Below are positions 1 through 9,085 of a stretch of 32,627 nucleotides of DNA, in pieces (the stretch's first letter is position 1; each line of letters starts with the position of its first letter). The DNA is from Chloroflexota bacterium (GTDB lineage: Bacteria; Chloroflexota; UBA4733). The position numbers and the translations under genes are program-made. Under the pieces are notes generated by a model. The model ran no database searches and was not told the DNA's origin. It saw nothing but the letters and a program-made list of their open reading frames with translations. The DNA lies in the NCBI GenBank assembly GCA_023381895.1, contig JAMCTA010000042.1, positions 1 through 32,627 on the forward strand. The letters run 5' to 3'.

Positions 1-736
1 CCTTGTATAGGGTTGACCTCGTGGTCTTGTCGAGCTCTGCCTGGCTTTCCACGGCCTGAAGGTATTGGAAAGCCGGTGCTAGCGTCTGGGCCACACCGTC
101 GTGGAGTTCGAGGCAAATCCGCTCCCGTTCTGTCTCTTGAGCGTCGATGGTCACTTTGAGGAGAAAACTGACCTGCTGCGTACGGTCGTCTAACTCGTGC
201 CATAGCCGGTCTCGCTCGATGGCTAGGGCAGCGAAGTTGGCGATCGACTCCAGCGCCGATAACTCGGTCGAGCCGATCGACCGGCTCGACCCTGCGGCCA
301 CCACCATCACGCCAAGCCGGTATACGGCCGTCTGTACAGGGATCAGCGCGAAGGAAGTCAGTCCTAGGGCCTGCTGCCGGGCGACAGCCACCATCGTCAG
401 GAGGGGTCTAGAAAGCTCCTGATACTGCGGAAGAAAGGCAGGACACGGCTCCAAGTATGTCTGTACTACTGCGTACTCGACCGACTCGAGGGGAAGCCAC
501 CACGCCGACGGTGGCTCGCTACCTGCCACATCCCAAAGCGTCCCTGCCGGTCCCGAGACGACTACCAGATCCCGCCGTCCTTCCGCCGATCGCTGCTCAG
601 CAAGGACGAAGCACGGGTAGCGCCACTCCAGGTCGTCTGAGCAGATGCTAAGGAGTGCTCGGAGCACCTGCTCCAGTGGCTGATCACTCAGTAAGACCGC
701 CAGCGTGTGGCGCAGCAACGAAGGAGTGGTGGCCAT
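1..736 (-). CDS. Sensor histidine kinase, GAF plus HisKA_3 type (partial, cut by left edge)
   Basis: Reading the minus strand from an ATG at 736 gives an open frame of about 245 codons to the window edge. Residues about 1-175 resemble a GAF-type sensor domain, ending in a helix (IANFAALAIERDRL) typical of the GAF-to-kinase connector. Near residue 205 comes ERERICLELHDGVAQTL, the phospho-acceptor helix of NarX/DegS-type (HisKA_3) kinases, with His as the phosphorylation site. The ATP-binding domain lies outside the window. No membrane segment is visible, so it is probably cytosolic. An in-frame ATG at 751 is an alternative start. It is divergent from the nar/nxr operon 1.7 kb away; a role in controlling it is only inference. 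The family call is firm, the ligand unknown. Confidence 0.85.
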   Translation of the reverse strand, partial: MATTPSLLRHTLAVLLSDQPLEQVLRALLSICSDDLEWRYPCFVLAEQRSAEGRRDLVVVSGPAGTLWDVAGSEPPSAWWLPLESVEYAVVQTYLEPCPAFLPQYQELSRPLLTMVAVARQQALGLTSFALIPVQTAVYRLGVMVVAAGSSRSIGSTELSALESIANFAALAIERDRLWHELDDRTQQVSFLLKVTIDAQETERERICLELHDGVAQTLAPAFQYLQAVESQAELDKTTRSTLYK

Positions 737-857
737 CTTCGCCGCCCCCATTTCACGAGCCCTGTAATGAACCGCAATGTTTGCGTCACCCTTGGGTGGT
801 CGCTGGCAACATTATAGTCATCAACGTCGTATCGAAACGGCCCCCGGGTTCTACCCG

Positions 858-1046
858 CGTCTGGTGATGCAGTTGCTCCTCCGCGACCGCCGCCGTGATG
901 AGGCGCTGCGTCAGTATCGAGAGTGCCGCGACGCGCTCCAGCGAGAGCTCGGGCTCGCGCCAGCAGTGGAGACGGAAGCGCTGCACCGCTCCATCGTGAC
1001 AGCGGCCACCACGGCGGAACCCCGCGCCGATCCCGGACGGTGGTAA
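858..1046 (+). pseudogene. Relic of a BTAD/SARP-type transcriptional regulator (C-terminal fragment)
   Basis: About 60 codons match the end of the bacterial transcriptional activator domain of AfsR/SARP regulators: a helix with EALRQYRECRDAL, then RELGLAPAVET and ALHRSI, then a low-complexity tail and a TAA at 1044. The DNA-binding domain and the rest of the BTAD are absent; upstream in this frame there is no recognisable homology and no ribosome binding site. I read it as the 3' stump of a deleted regulator. The first copy of the 71-bp repeat overlaps its last codons. Confidence 0.6.
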
Positions 1047-1106
1047 GCCGGAAGCAGAGCCATACATTCGCGGAAGCCTGTCGGAGGACAGGTGTGCGAC
1101 AGTGCC
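1036..1106. repeat. 71-bp imperfect direct repeat, copy 1
   Basis: This stretch aligns without gaps to 2299-2369 with 53 of 71 positions identical (counted by hand); the best blocks are the central CGCGGAAGC and the terminal TGTGCGACAGTGCC. Copy 1 also holds a perfect 6-bp stem-loop at 1077-1092 (CCTGTC, loop GGAG, GACAGG). It ends 58 bp before the antitoxin start, while copy 2 ends 39 bp before the first gene of the nar operon. The two could therefore be duplicated promoter/leader segments. Confidence 0.65.
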
Positions 1107-1117
1107 TTGCTAATTTA

Positions 1118-1133
1118 CATTACGTACATAATG
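1118..1133. promoter_or_regulatory. 16-bp near-perfect palindrome upstream of the antitoxin (candidate operator)
   Basis: CATTACGTACATAATG equals its own reverse complement at 14 of 16 positions. It sits 31 bp before the GTG of the Phd/YefM-MntA gene and contains CATAAT (1127-1132), a plausible -10 box. Phd/YefM antitoxins are known to bind palindromes over their own promoters, so this is a reasonable autoregulatory operator. A convincing -35 box is not visible. Confidence 0.4.
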
Positions 1134-1164
1134 AAGCATAATCAAGCCAGAGAGGAGGACTCTG

Positions 1165-1734
1165 GTGGTACGCAGCGTATCGGTCGCCCAGGCGCGCGCC
1201 CAGCTTGCTGACCTCCTGGGATCCGTGCATTACACCCAGGAGCCGGTGGTCGTCGAGAAGAAGGGTAAGCCCTTCGCGGTGGTCATCAGCCCAGAGCAGT
1301 ACGACCGCCTGCGGGGGGAAGACGAGCGGGCCCGGCAGATGGTGGAGCGGGCGCGGGAACGCCACGCCGCCGAACAGGAGGAGGACGTGCTCGCCCATGT
1401 GACGGTGGAAGTGGCGGCCATCCGCCAAGACCGGTCTGAGCACGCACCTGCCGCTCCTCTTGAGGCTATACGCCAAGCGGTGCTGCCAATCCTGCAACAC
1501 TACGGCGCCACCAGGGCTGGACTGTTCGGCTCCGTGGTCCGGGGCGAGCTCCTGCCGAGCAGTGACATTGATATCTTAGTAGAACTCGGTCCAGACCTTT
1601 CCCTGCTGGACATCGCTCGCATCAACCGGGAGTTGGAAGAAGCCCTTGGCCGAAGAGTGGACCTGGTGGAATACCCGGCCATCAAGCCACGGATCAAGGA
1701 GCACATCCTCTCCGAAGAAGTGCGCATCCTATGA
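1165..1734 (+). CDS. Fused antitoxin: Phd/YefM domain joined to MntA-type nucleotidyltransferase
   Basis: The 189-aa protein starts at GTG 1165, 6 bp after AGAGGAGGA. Residues 1-50 are a Phd/YefM DNA-binding antitoxin domain (VSVAQARAQLADLL, then KGKPFAVVISPEQYDRL). Residues about 51-100 form a charged, probably helical linker. Residues 100-189 are a minimal nucleotidyltransferase with the GSX10DXD motif: G122, S123, D134, D136, and a later VDLVEY carrying the third acidic residue. MntA enzymes neutralise HepT toxins by transferring AMP to a tyrosine of the toxin. The stop overlaps the hepT start (ATGA). Joining a Phd/YefM module to MntA would add DNA-binding autoregulation. Domain calls are firm; the fused function is inferred. 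Confidence 0.85.
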   Translation: MVRSVSVAQARAQLADLLGSVHYTQEPVVVEKKGKPFAVVISPEQYDRLRGEDERARQMVERARERHAAEQEEDVLAHVTVEVAAIRQDRSEHAPAAPLEAIRQAVLPILQHYGATRAGLFGSVVRGELLPSSDIDILVELGPDLSLLDIARINRELEEALGRRVDLVEYPAIKPRIKEHILSEEVRIL

Positions 1735-2072
1735 AAAGAGACCCCAGGCTGTACTTGGATGACATCTTGGAAGCGATCGCCGCCATCGCAGAGTACACGC
1801 AAGGGGTGAGCCAGGAAGAATTCCTGCGCAACCGGCTCCTCCAGGATGCTGTCGTGCGCAGGATCGAGATCATCGGCGAGGCGGCCAACCAGCTCCCCCA
1901 GGAAGCCAAAGAGAAGGCTCTCGACATCCCTTGGACCGACATGGTCGGGATGCGCAACCGGGTTATCCATGGATACTTCGGGGTGAGCCTCGCTCGGGTC
2001 TGAGAGGTGGTTGAACGCGACCTGCCAGCGCTCAAGCCCAAGCTGGAGGACTTCCAACGCCTGCTGGACTAG
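1731..2072 (+). pseudogene. HepT-family (DUF86) toxin gene interrupted by an in-frame TGA
   Basis: Translation from ATG 1731, overlapping the antitoxin stop by 4 bp, gives 90 aa before TGA at 2001-2003. Reading through it continues in the same frame for 22 codons (EVVERDLPALKPKLEDF and so on) to TAG at 2070-2072, giving the usual HepT length of about 113 aa. The TGA stands where family members have Trp (consensus V-W-E-V), so a single TGG to TGA change explains it. The RX4HXY toxin motif is upstream and intact: R75, H80, Y82, the tyrosine being the one AMPylated by MntA in characterised systems. The product is either a 90-aa truncated toxin or the gene is dead. Confidence 0.8.
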
Positions 2073-2120
2073 CGGCAAGGTAGCCCGTTGAGCACCTGCC
2101 CGTTCCGCCCCAGCAGCGGT

Positions 2121-2160
2121 GAGGCCCTTCCCGGGTCACGCGAAGATCGGGAAAGGCCTC
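2121..2160. terminator. Long hairpin downstream of the toxin gene
   Basis: Arms 2121-2133 and 2148-2160 pair at 12 of 13 positions around a 14-nt loop. No T-tract follows on the plus strand. It lies 50 bp after the toxin stop and could end that transcript. It also coincides with the point where the SnoaL-like homology on the minus strand stops, so it may instead be a rearrangement scar. Confidence 0.35.
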
Positions 2161-2253
2161 GAGCCTCGCGCCGAAGAACGGCCGGAACCCTTCAATCGCG
2201 GCGGCGTCCGCCGCCGACGCAAGCCACCTGGCGTTGTGTAGTGCTTGATCCCC
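2125..2253 (-). pseudogene. Relic of a SnoaL-like / ester cyclase family protein
   Basis: On the minus strand about 43 codons resemble the middle of SnoaL-like proteins: an HNA segment followed by IEGFRPFFGARLEAFPDLRVT, matching the family pattern of a helix then E-A-F-P-D-L-R-V. The rest of the domain is missing on both sides and the frame then enters the palindrome at 2121-2160. No start or ribosome binding site is apparent. This is an assignment from pattern memory only. Confidence 0.35.
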
Positions 2254-2298
2254 ATTGAGACAGAGCGGGGCGGAAATGGGGTGAGAAGCAGGCTCTCC

Positions 2299-2369
2299 GA
2301 CGTCCGTAAGCCGCAAGAAGCACAGCAAATCCGCGGAAGCGCCGCGGAAGACAGCTGTGCGACAGTGCC
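2299..2369. repeat. 71-bp imperfect direct repeat, copy 2
   Basis: This is the partner of 1036-1106 (53/71 identical, no gaps). Together they bracket the toxin-antitoxin locus. This copy lies in the probable 5' leader of the nar/nxr operon, and its last 15 bases form the left arm of the hairpin at 2355-2396. Confidence 0.65.
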
Positions 2370-2396
2370 GCATAGGCGCGAGAAGACGTCGCACAG
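2355..2396 (+). promoter_or_regulatory. Leader hairpin whose right arm reaches the ribosome binding site of the nar/nxr operon
   Basis: CTGTGCGAC (2355-2363) is perfectly complementary to GTCGCACAG (2388-2396). Inside, GTGCC (2365-2369) can pair with GGCGC (2375-2379), including one G-U pair. The right arm overlaps the start of CAGGAGA (2394-2400), the Shine-Dalgarno sequence for the ATG at 2409. Folding would partly hide the ribosome binding site, so translational or protein-mediated control is plausible. It could equally be a DNA operator. Confidence 0.4.
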
Positions 2397-2408
2397 GAGA
2401 CCACACCA

Positions 2409-2654
2409 ATGGAGACGCCTCGTCTGGGTAGGCACCTGCCCGACATCTCCTTCATCGTCCGCCTCTGGTTAGAGGAGCGCGAGCGGCCAGGTGAGCCGTC
2501 CTGGCAGTTTCAAGTCGTTCACGTGCAGAGCGGCGAGCGCCACAATTACGGTCGCGTCTCTGAAGTGCTGGCCTTTGTAGAGCGCCGGGCCGGACTTCCG
2601 GTTCCGGTGGGAAGCGCCGCGCCGGAGCGTCATCTGGAGGAGCCGCAAGCATGA
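2409..2654 (+). CDS. Small conserved-looking protein, first gene of the nar/nxr operon
   Basis: An 81-aa soluble protein starts at ATG 2409 after CAGGAGA and ends in TGA overlapping the next start (ATG 2651), so it is translationally coupled to the cytochrome c gene. The core runs FIVRLWLEERERPGEP, FQVVHVQSGERHNYGRV and EVLAFVERRAGLP: two or three predicted strands followed by a helix. It has no signal peptide, cysteines or membrane segment. I have seen similar short proteins annotated as hypothetical in Chloroflexota but cannot name the family. Its position suggests a role in maturation or regulation of the oxidoreductase, which is inference. Confidence 0.75.
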   Translation: METPRLGRHLPDISFIVRLWLEERERPGEPSWQFQVVHVQSGERHNYGRVSEVLAFVERRAGLPVPVGSAAPERHLEEPQA

Positions 2655-3298
2655 GTCAGTCAGTCTCAACCCCTCCACCCGTAGCACACGCCAACGCCAC
2701 GCTCCGAGCGCGATCCTGGTCGGCGTGGCTGTTTAGCCTCTTCATCCTTGGACTGAGTTGTGTGGTCGTACTGGTGTACGCAGGTCTACCCGGCGTCGCG
2801 ACGGCGGCGGCGAGCGCTGCCGCACCGGCTCCGGCAGGAAACCCGGCTGCGGGACGTGCCCTCTTCACCGGCGCGACTCCTCTGCAGAATGGCGGCCCAA
2901 CCTGCATCGCCTGCCACAACGTCGCTGGCCTCGGGGCGCTTGGTGGTGGCAGCGTGGGTCCGGACCTGACCGCCGTGTACACGAGGTACGGCCAGGCGGG
3001 ACTCGCCAGCTCGCTCTCCAACATCGCCTTCCCCGCCATGCAGCCGCTGTTCCGCAATCACCCGCTGACGCCTGCCGAGCAAGCCGACCTCATCGCCTAC
3101 TTTCAGCAGACGGCACGGCAGCATCCCGCTTCTCCTCAGCCTGCGCCAACCGGCTTGACGTACAACCGCAGGTCTCTGCCGACCGTCCAAATCGCCTTCC
3201 TGGCCGTGGCTGGCACGGCCGTGCTGTTGCTTCTGGCAAACGTAGTCTGGCGAGATCGCCTGACAGGCGTACGCCGCCCTCTCGTAGAGCGGAGATAG
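2651..3298 (+). CDS. Membrane-anchored monohaem cytochrome c of the nar/nxr operon
   Basis: This 215-aa protein has an N-terminal hydrophobic segment (about residues 26-46), a class I cytochrome c domain with the haem site C85-I-A-C88-H89, a likely axial methionine M130 in FPAMQP, and a second membrane helix at about 178-200 followed by a basic tail. The haem domain therefore faces the periplasmic side, held by two helices. It overlaps the upstream gene by 4 bp and ends 5 bp before the alpha subunit. A cytochrome c gene at this place is known from Nitrobacter nxr clusters, and Thermus nar operons have the dihaem NarC. Here there is only one CXXCH. It probably exchanges electrons with NarI or a terminal oxidase. 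Confidence 0.9.
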   Translation: MSQSVSTPPPVAHANATLRARSWSAWLFSLFILGLSCVVVLVYAGLPGVATAAASAAAPAPAGNPAAGRALFTGATPLQNGGPTCIACHNVAGLGALGGGSVGPDLTAVYTRYGQAGLASSLSNIAFPAMQPLFRNHPLTPAEQADLIAYFQQTARQHPASPQPAPTGLTYNRRSLPTVQIAFLAVAGTAVLLLLANVVWRDRLTGVRRPLVERR

Positions 3299-3303
3299 GT
3301 TAC

Positions 3304-6279
3304 ATGGGCTGGATTCAGGATCTGGTGAAGCCGCAGGCGCGGCGCTGGGAGGAATTCTACCGTAATCGCTGGCAGCACGACCGAGTGGTGCGCAGCACGC
3401 ACGGTGTCAACTGCACCGGTGGCTGTTCCTGGATGGTGTTCGTCAAGGACGGCATTATTACCTGGGAAATGCAGGCCACAGACTACCCGTTGCTCAACCC
3501 GAATCTACCGCCCTACGAGCCTCGAGGCTGCCAGCGTGGTATCTCCGCGTCGTGGTACGTCTACAGCCCGATCCGGGTGAAGCACCCGTATCTGCGCGGG
3601 CCACTCATGGACTTCTGGCGAGATGCCCGCGCACAGCACGCCGATCCTGTCGAAGCGTGGGCCTCGATCGTCGAGAATGCTGAGAAGCGCAGCCGCTTTC
3701 AGCGGGCGCGTGGCAAAGGCGGTTTCCGCCGGTCAAGCTGGGATGAAGTCCTCGAGCTTATTGCCGCCGCCACGCTCTACACTGCCAAGCGCTGGGGGCC
3801 AGATCGCGTCCTCGGCTTCTCCCCAATTCCCGCTATGTCGTACCTCTCCTACGCCGGCGGCTCACGCTTCCTGCAGCTATTGGGCGGCGTGAACATGAGC
3901 TTCTACGATTGGTACGCCGATCTGCCCAACGCCTTCCCCGAAGTCTGGGGAGATCAGACTGACGTCTGCGAGAGCGCTGACTGGTACAACTCCCGCTACA
4001 TCGTGTCTATGGGTTCCAATCTCAATATGACGCGTACGCCCGACGTGCACTTCATCGCCGAGGCACGGCACGAGGGTGCCAAGCTCGTCGTCATGGCCCC
4101 GGACTTCAGCCAGGTGGCCAAGTACGCTGACTGGTGGATCCCTGTGCACGCCGGCCAGGATACCGCGCTGTGGATGGCAGTCAACCACGTCATCCTCAAA
4201 GAGTTCTACGTTGATCGCCAGGTTCCCTACTTCGCTGAGTATCTCAAACGCTACAGCGATGCGCCCTTCCTCGTCGAGCTCCATCCCGTCGAGGGTGGGT
4301 ATACGCCAGGCCAGTTCCTTCGCGCCAATCGACTCGCCCGTTATGCCGACGTGGAGAACGGCGACTGGAAGTTGCTGGTCCACGATCAGAGCAGTGACCA
4401 GTCGAGAATGCCCAAAGGCACCGTCGGGTTCCGCTGGGGACAAGTGAAGGGCGACTGGAACTTGCAGATGGAAGATGGGGTGGACAACCAGCCGATCGCT
4501 CCAGCCCTCTCGTTTCGCGACGCCTACGATGACGTATTCCCCGTCGCCTTCCAGGAGTTCGCGCGCGGTGAGACCCTGCAGCGACGGGTGCCGGTGAAGT
4601 ACATCGAGACCGCCAGTGGGCGGATCCCGGTGACGACCGCGTTTGATCTCTTGGTAGCCCAGTTTGGCGTGGCACGAGGACTGCCTGGAGAGGAACTCGT
4701 CAGCTACGATGACGTCCAGCCCTACACCCCCGCCTGGCAAGAGCAGTTCACTGGCATTGGCCGGGACACCGTGCTCCGCTTGGCACGAGAATTCGCCGGC
4801 AACGCCGAAGCTACCGAGGGCCGGTCGATGGTCATCGTGGGTGCTGGGGTGAACCACTGGTACAACAGCAATCTTGCCTACCGCGCGCCGATCACTGCGC
4901 TCATTCTCTGCGGTTGCTGTGGCCGCAACGGCGGCGGCATGAACCACTACGTCGGTCAGGAAAAGCTGACGCTCGTTGCCCCCTGGACCAGCCTTGCCTT
5001 TGCTCTGGACTGGGCCGCGCCTCCTCGCCGGCAGCAAACGCCTCTCTGGCACTACATCAATAGCGACCAGTGGCGCTACGAAGGCGCCTTCACCGACTAC
5101 GCGGCCGTGCCTCCTCAGACCCGCTGGGCGCACGGCCACGCCGCAGACCTGACCGCGCAGGCAGTCCGCCAGGGCTGGATGCCCCACTACCCGCAGTTCA
5201 ACCGCAACCCGCTGGAGCTGGTGCGCGAGGCGGTAGCAGCGGGGGCACGGAACGACAAGGAAATCGCGGATTGGGTCACCAAGCAAATTCAGGACCGCAA
5301 GTTGCGCTTTGCCGTCGAGGACCCGGACGCGCCGGAGAACTGGCCGCGCGTCTGGTTCATCTGGCGTGGCAACGCCATTATGGCGAGCGCCAAAGGGCAC
5401 GAATTCTTCCTGCGCCACTACCTGGGGACGCACGACAACCTGGTTGCCGAAGAACGCGCCGCTGATCAGGTCGAAGACGTTACCTGGCGAGAGGAGGCGC
5501 CACGGGGCAAGATGGATCTGGTAGTCGACCTGAACTTCCGCATGGACACCTCGGCACTCTACTCAGACGTTGTCCTGCCGGCGGCGATGTGGTATGAGAA
5601 GAATGACCTCAATACCACCGACCTGCACTCCTTCGTCCACCCCCTTGGAGCAGCTGTCTCGCCCGCGTGGGAGGCCAAAAGCGATTGGGACATCTACAAG
5701 CTGCTCTCCCAGAAGATCAGCGAGTTAGCGCCGGCGGTCTTTCCCGAGCCGGTGAAAGACCTGGTGGCTTCCCCGCTCATGCACGACACGCCGGACGAGC
5801 TGGCTCAGACGGCGCCGCGGGACTGGGCAAAGGGTGAGTGCGCGGCCATCCCCGGCAAGACGATGCCCCACCTGCGCGTGGTGGAACGGGACTACGCGCA
5901 CCTCTACCAGCGCTTTATCTCCCTGGGACCGCGGCTGCGCGAGGACGGCATCAGCGGTAATGGCGTACACATTCCGGTCGCTCCCGTCTATGATGCCCTC
6001 CTGAAGAGTCCTACTGGCGGATCCCCGGACCCACGGCGGACCCGCTGTGTTACCTGGGATGATCAGCGGTATCCCAGTCTCGAAGACGCCCTGGACGCTG
6101 CTAACGTACTCCTCCAGCTTGCCCCAGAGTGGGTTTACCGCTGGCGGACCTCGCCGAGTCTACGCGCGGCGTGCGGATGGATTTTCATGACCTTACCCGC
6201 CAAGTGCGGCGAACGCTGGGCAGCCCGTGCTGGTCAGGTCTGGTCAATGATGGTCGTGCCTATTCCGCTTGGTGCATGA
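3304..6279 (+). CDS. narG: Nitrate reductase / nitrite oxidoreductase alpha subunit, N-terminal part (frameshifted)
   Basis: The start is ATG 3304 ([11 protein letters not shown]), 5 bp after the cytochrome c gene. About 942 residues are genuine NarG/NxrA sequence up to near 6130. The last 49 codons to TGA 6279 are out of frame. FS0 [4Fe-4S] ligands are H33, C37, C41 and C76 (the His-ligated type of NarG). D202 in [10 protein letters not shown] corresponds to the Mo-ligating Asp of E. coli NarG (Asp222). There is no twin-arginine signal at the N-terminus, so the catalytic subunit is expected on the cytoplasmic side. The chain should continue into the dinucleotide-binding domain, found at 6129-6896 in another frame. 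Between LLQLAPE and VGLPLADL about 17 residues usual for the family are missing and the frame shifts. As read, the gene is broken, by mutation or assembly error. Confidence 0.9.
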   Translation: MGWIQDLVKPQARRWEEFYRNRWQHDRVVRSTHGVNCTGGCSWMVFVKDGIITWEMQATDYPLLNPNLPPYEPRGCQRGISASWYVYSPIRVKHPYLRGPLMDFWRDARAQHADPVEAWASIVENAEKRSRFQRARGKGGFRRSSWDEVLELIAAATLYTAKRWGPDRVLGFSPIPAMSYLSYAGGSRFLQLLGGVNMSFYDWYADLPNAFPEVWGDQTDVCESADWYNSRYIVSMGSNLNMTRTPDVHFIAEARHEGAKLVVMAPDFSQVAKYADWWIPVHAGQDTALWMAVNHVILKEFYVDRQVPYFAEYLKRYSDAPFLVELHPVEGGYTPGQFLRANRLARYADVENGDWKLLVHDQSSDQSRMPKGTVGFRWGQVKGDWNLQMEDGVDNQPIAPALSFRDAYDDVFPVAFQEFARGETLQRRVPVKYIETASGRIPVTTAFDLLVAQFGVARGLPGEELVSYDDVQPYTPAWQEQFTGIGRDTVLRLAREFAGNAEATEGRSMVIVGAGVNHWYNSNLAYRAPITALILCGCCGRNGGGMNHYVGQEKLTLVAPWTSLAFALDWAAPPRRQQTPLWHYINSDQWRYEGAFTDYAAVPPQTRWAHGHAADLTAQAVRQGWMPHYPQFNRNPLELVREAVAAGARNDKEIADWVTKQIQDRKLRFAVEDPDAPENWPRVWFIWRGNAIMASAKGHEFFLRHYLGTHDNLVAEERAADQVEDVTWREEAPRGKMDLVVDLNFRMDTSALYSDVVLPAAMWYEKNDLNTTDLHSFVHPLGAAVSPAWEAKSDWDIYKLLSQKISELAPAVFPEPVKDLVASPLMHDTPDELAQTAPRDWAKGECAAIPGKTMPHLRVVERDYAHLYQRFISLGPRLREDGISGNGVHIPVAPVYDALLKSPTGGSPDPRRTRCVTWDDQRYPSLEDALDAANVLLQLAPEWVYRWRTSPSLRAACGWIFMTLPAKCGERWAARAGQVWSMMVVPIPLGA

Positions 6280-6896
6280 ATGTCGAGCGACTGGTGCCCT
6301 GGCGCACGTTGAGTGGACGCCAGCATCTGTATCTCGACCATCCCCTCTATCTCGACTTTGGTGAGCATCTGCCAACGTACAAACCGAAGCTCGATCCGGC
6401 CAAGACCGGGGACATCTTTCACAGCCCCCGCGATGACCAGAGCCTTACCTTGAACTTCATCACTCCGCATGGGAAATGGCACATCCACACGACGTACTAC
6501 GACAACTTGCGCATGCTGACCTTGTCACGAGGTATCGAGCCTTGCTGGATCAACGACAAGGATGCGGCGAAGGTCGGCATCAGCGATAACGACTGGGTCG
6601 AAATCTACAACGACAATGGCGTGATGATTACGCGCGCGGCCGTGAGCGCCCGCGTCCAGCCGGGAACCTGCATGGTCTATCACGCGCAGGAACGGACGCT
6701 CGGTTCGCCAAAGTCCCAGGTACGCGCCGGACGGCGGGGCGGAGCACACAACAGTCTCACCCGGACCCGTCTCAAGCCGGTGGAACTGGCCGGCGGTTAT
6801 GCACAGTTCACCTACGGCTTTAACTACTGGGGACCCATCGGCGTCAATCGTGACACCTACGTACTCGTGCATAAGCTCGAAAAGGTGGACTGGTAA
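6129..6896 (+). CDS. narG: Nitrate reductase / nitrite oxidoreductase alpha subunit, C-terminal part (second fragment)
   Basis: This frame, +2 relative to the N-terminal part, carries 255 residues of the NarG/NxrA C-terminus: [52 protein letters not shown] and the molybdopterin-dinucleotide-binding barrel with [15 protein letters not shown]. It ends at TAA 6896, about 48 bp before narH. GTG 6129 is merely the first possible start; it lacks a Shine-Dalgarno sequence and is not a natural domain boundary. The two pieces together give about 1197 residues, close to the family length once the roughly 17 missing residues are added. A functional enzyme needs both parts in one chain, so either a sequencing artefact or a real inactivating deletion is likely. 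Confidence 0.9.
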   Translation: MGLPLADLAESTRGVRMDFHDLTRQVRRTLGSPCWSGLVNDGRAYSAWCMNVERLVPWRTLSGRQHLYLDHPLYLDFGEHLPTYKPKLDPAKTGDIFHSPRDDQSLTLNFITPHGKWHIHTTYYDNLRMLTLSRGIEPCWINDKDAAKVGISDNDWVEIYNDNGVMITRAAVSARVQPGTCMVYHAQERTLGSPKSQVRAGRRGGAHNSLTRTRLKPVELAGGYAQFTYGFNYWGPIGVNRDTYVLVHKLEKVDW

Positions 6897-6944
6897 GGGG
6901 ACGGTGCGATCGGCATCGTGCCAGGTCCCAAGAAAGGCAAAGCC

Positions 6945-8446
<1,502 letters not shown>

Positions 8447-8453
<7 letters not shown>

Positions 8454-9085
8454 TCGCCTTGGAACAGCAGGAAACGCTCCGCCGCCTGGGGGGGCTGCTC
8501 AGTGACGTCTTGGACTATCCTCAGGGAGACCTACACGGCACCGTTAGCGCTTGCGAGCATCTGGCGGCTGAAGTAGCCGCTGGAGCCGTCACTCCCCTTG
8601 CTCTTTTTCGCATCTGGCTGGAAGAAACCCCAGCTGGACGGGTAGAGGAAGTGTACACTGCCACCTTCGATCTTGATGTATCACGCTGTCTCTACACGGG
8701 TTACCACCTGTTCGGCGAGACGTATCAGCGCAGCCTCTTCCTCATCGGGCTGAAGGAGTGGTTTGCGGCCGCCCACTTCAATTGTGAGGGCGAGCTTCCA
8801 GACCATCTGGCCGTGCTCCTGCGCTTTCTGGCAGTGTGCGATGACGGCGACCGGCGTAATGAGCTGATCCAAGATGCGCTTCTGCCTGCACTGACGAAAA
8901 TCCTGGCGGCCAGTACGGGTGGCGAGAACAAGGAGGTGGACGTGCCGCTCCAGACCCCTTACCAGTCCGACGGCAACGCGACCTCCCCTTATCTGCGGGT
9001 GCTCCAGGGTCTACAGGTCGTTCTCGAGCAGTGGCCCCGTCTGGTCATGGTCGCAGCACCGGAAGAAGGTGATCTCCGTGTCTAA
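8447..9085 (+). CDS. narJ: NarJ/TorD-family molybdoenzyme assembly chaperone
   Basis: The 212-aa, helix-rich protein starts at GTG 8447 and overlaps narH by 7 bp and narI by 8 bp. Family features include an N-terminal LLSDVLDYPQGDL, a central YTATFDLDVSRCLYTGYHLFGETYQR, where NarJ proteins carry a conserved F-D-L-x-x-x-x-x-L-Y-L-x-Y motif, and PDHLAVLLRFLA. NarJ binds the alpha subunit in the cytosol, prevents premature membrane docking and helps insert the Mo cofactor and FS0 cluster. It is not part of the final complex. The gene appears intact. The call is firm from sequence and position together. Confidence 0.92.

Noticed and set aside
2245..2258. FNR/CRP-like site TTGAT-N4-ATTGA upstream of the operon
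   Set aside because: It matches the consensus at 8 of 10 positions, but one half is poor, it lies 150 bp from the first gene, and no FNR gene is in view. Too weak to annotate.
3304..3400. Possible twin-arginine signal on the alpha subunit (QARRWEEF)
   Set aside because: It lacks the S/T-R-R-x-F-L-K consensus and a following hydrophobic stretch, and aligns with the mature N-terminal helix of cytoplasmic NarG.
3877..5433. 518-codon open frame antisense to narG
   Set aside because: It mirrors strongly coding NarG sequence, has no ribosome binding site and no recognisable domain; a GC-rich codon shadow.
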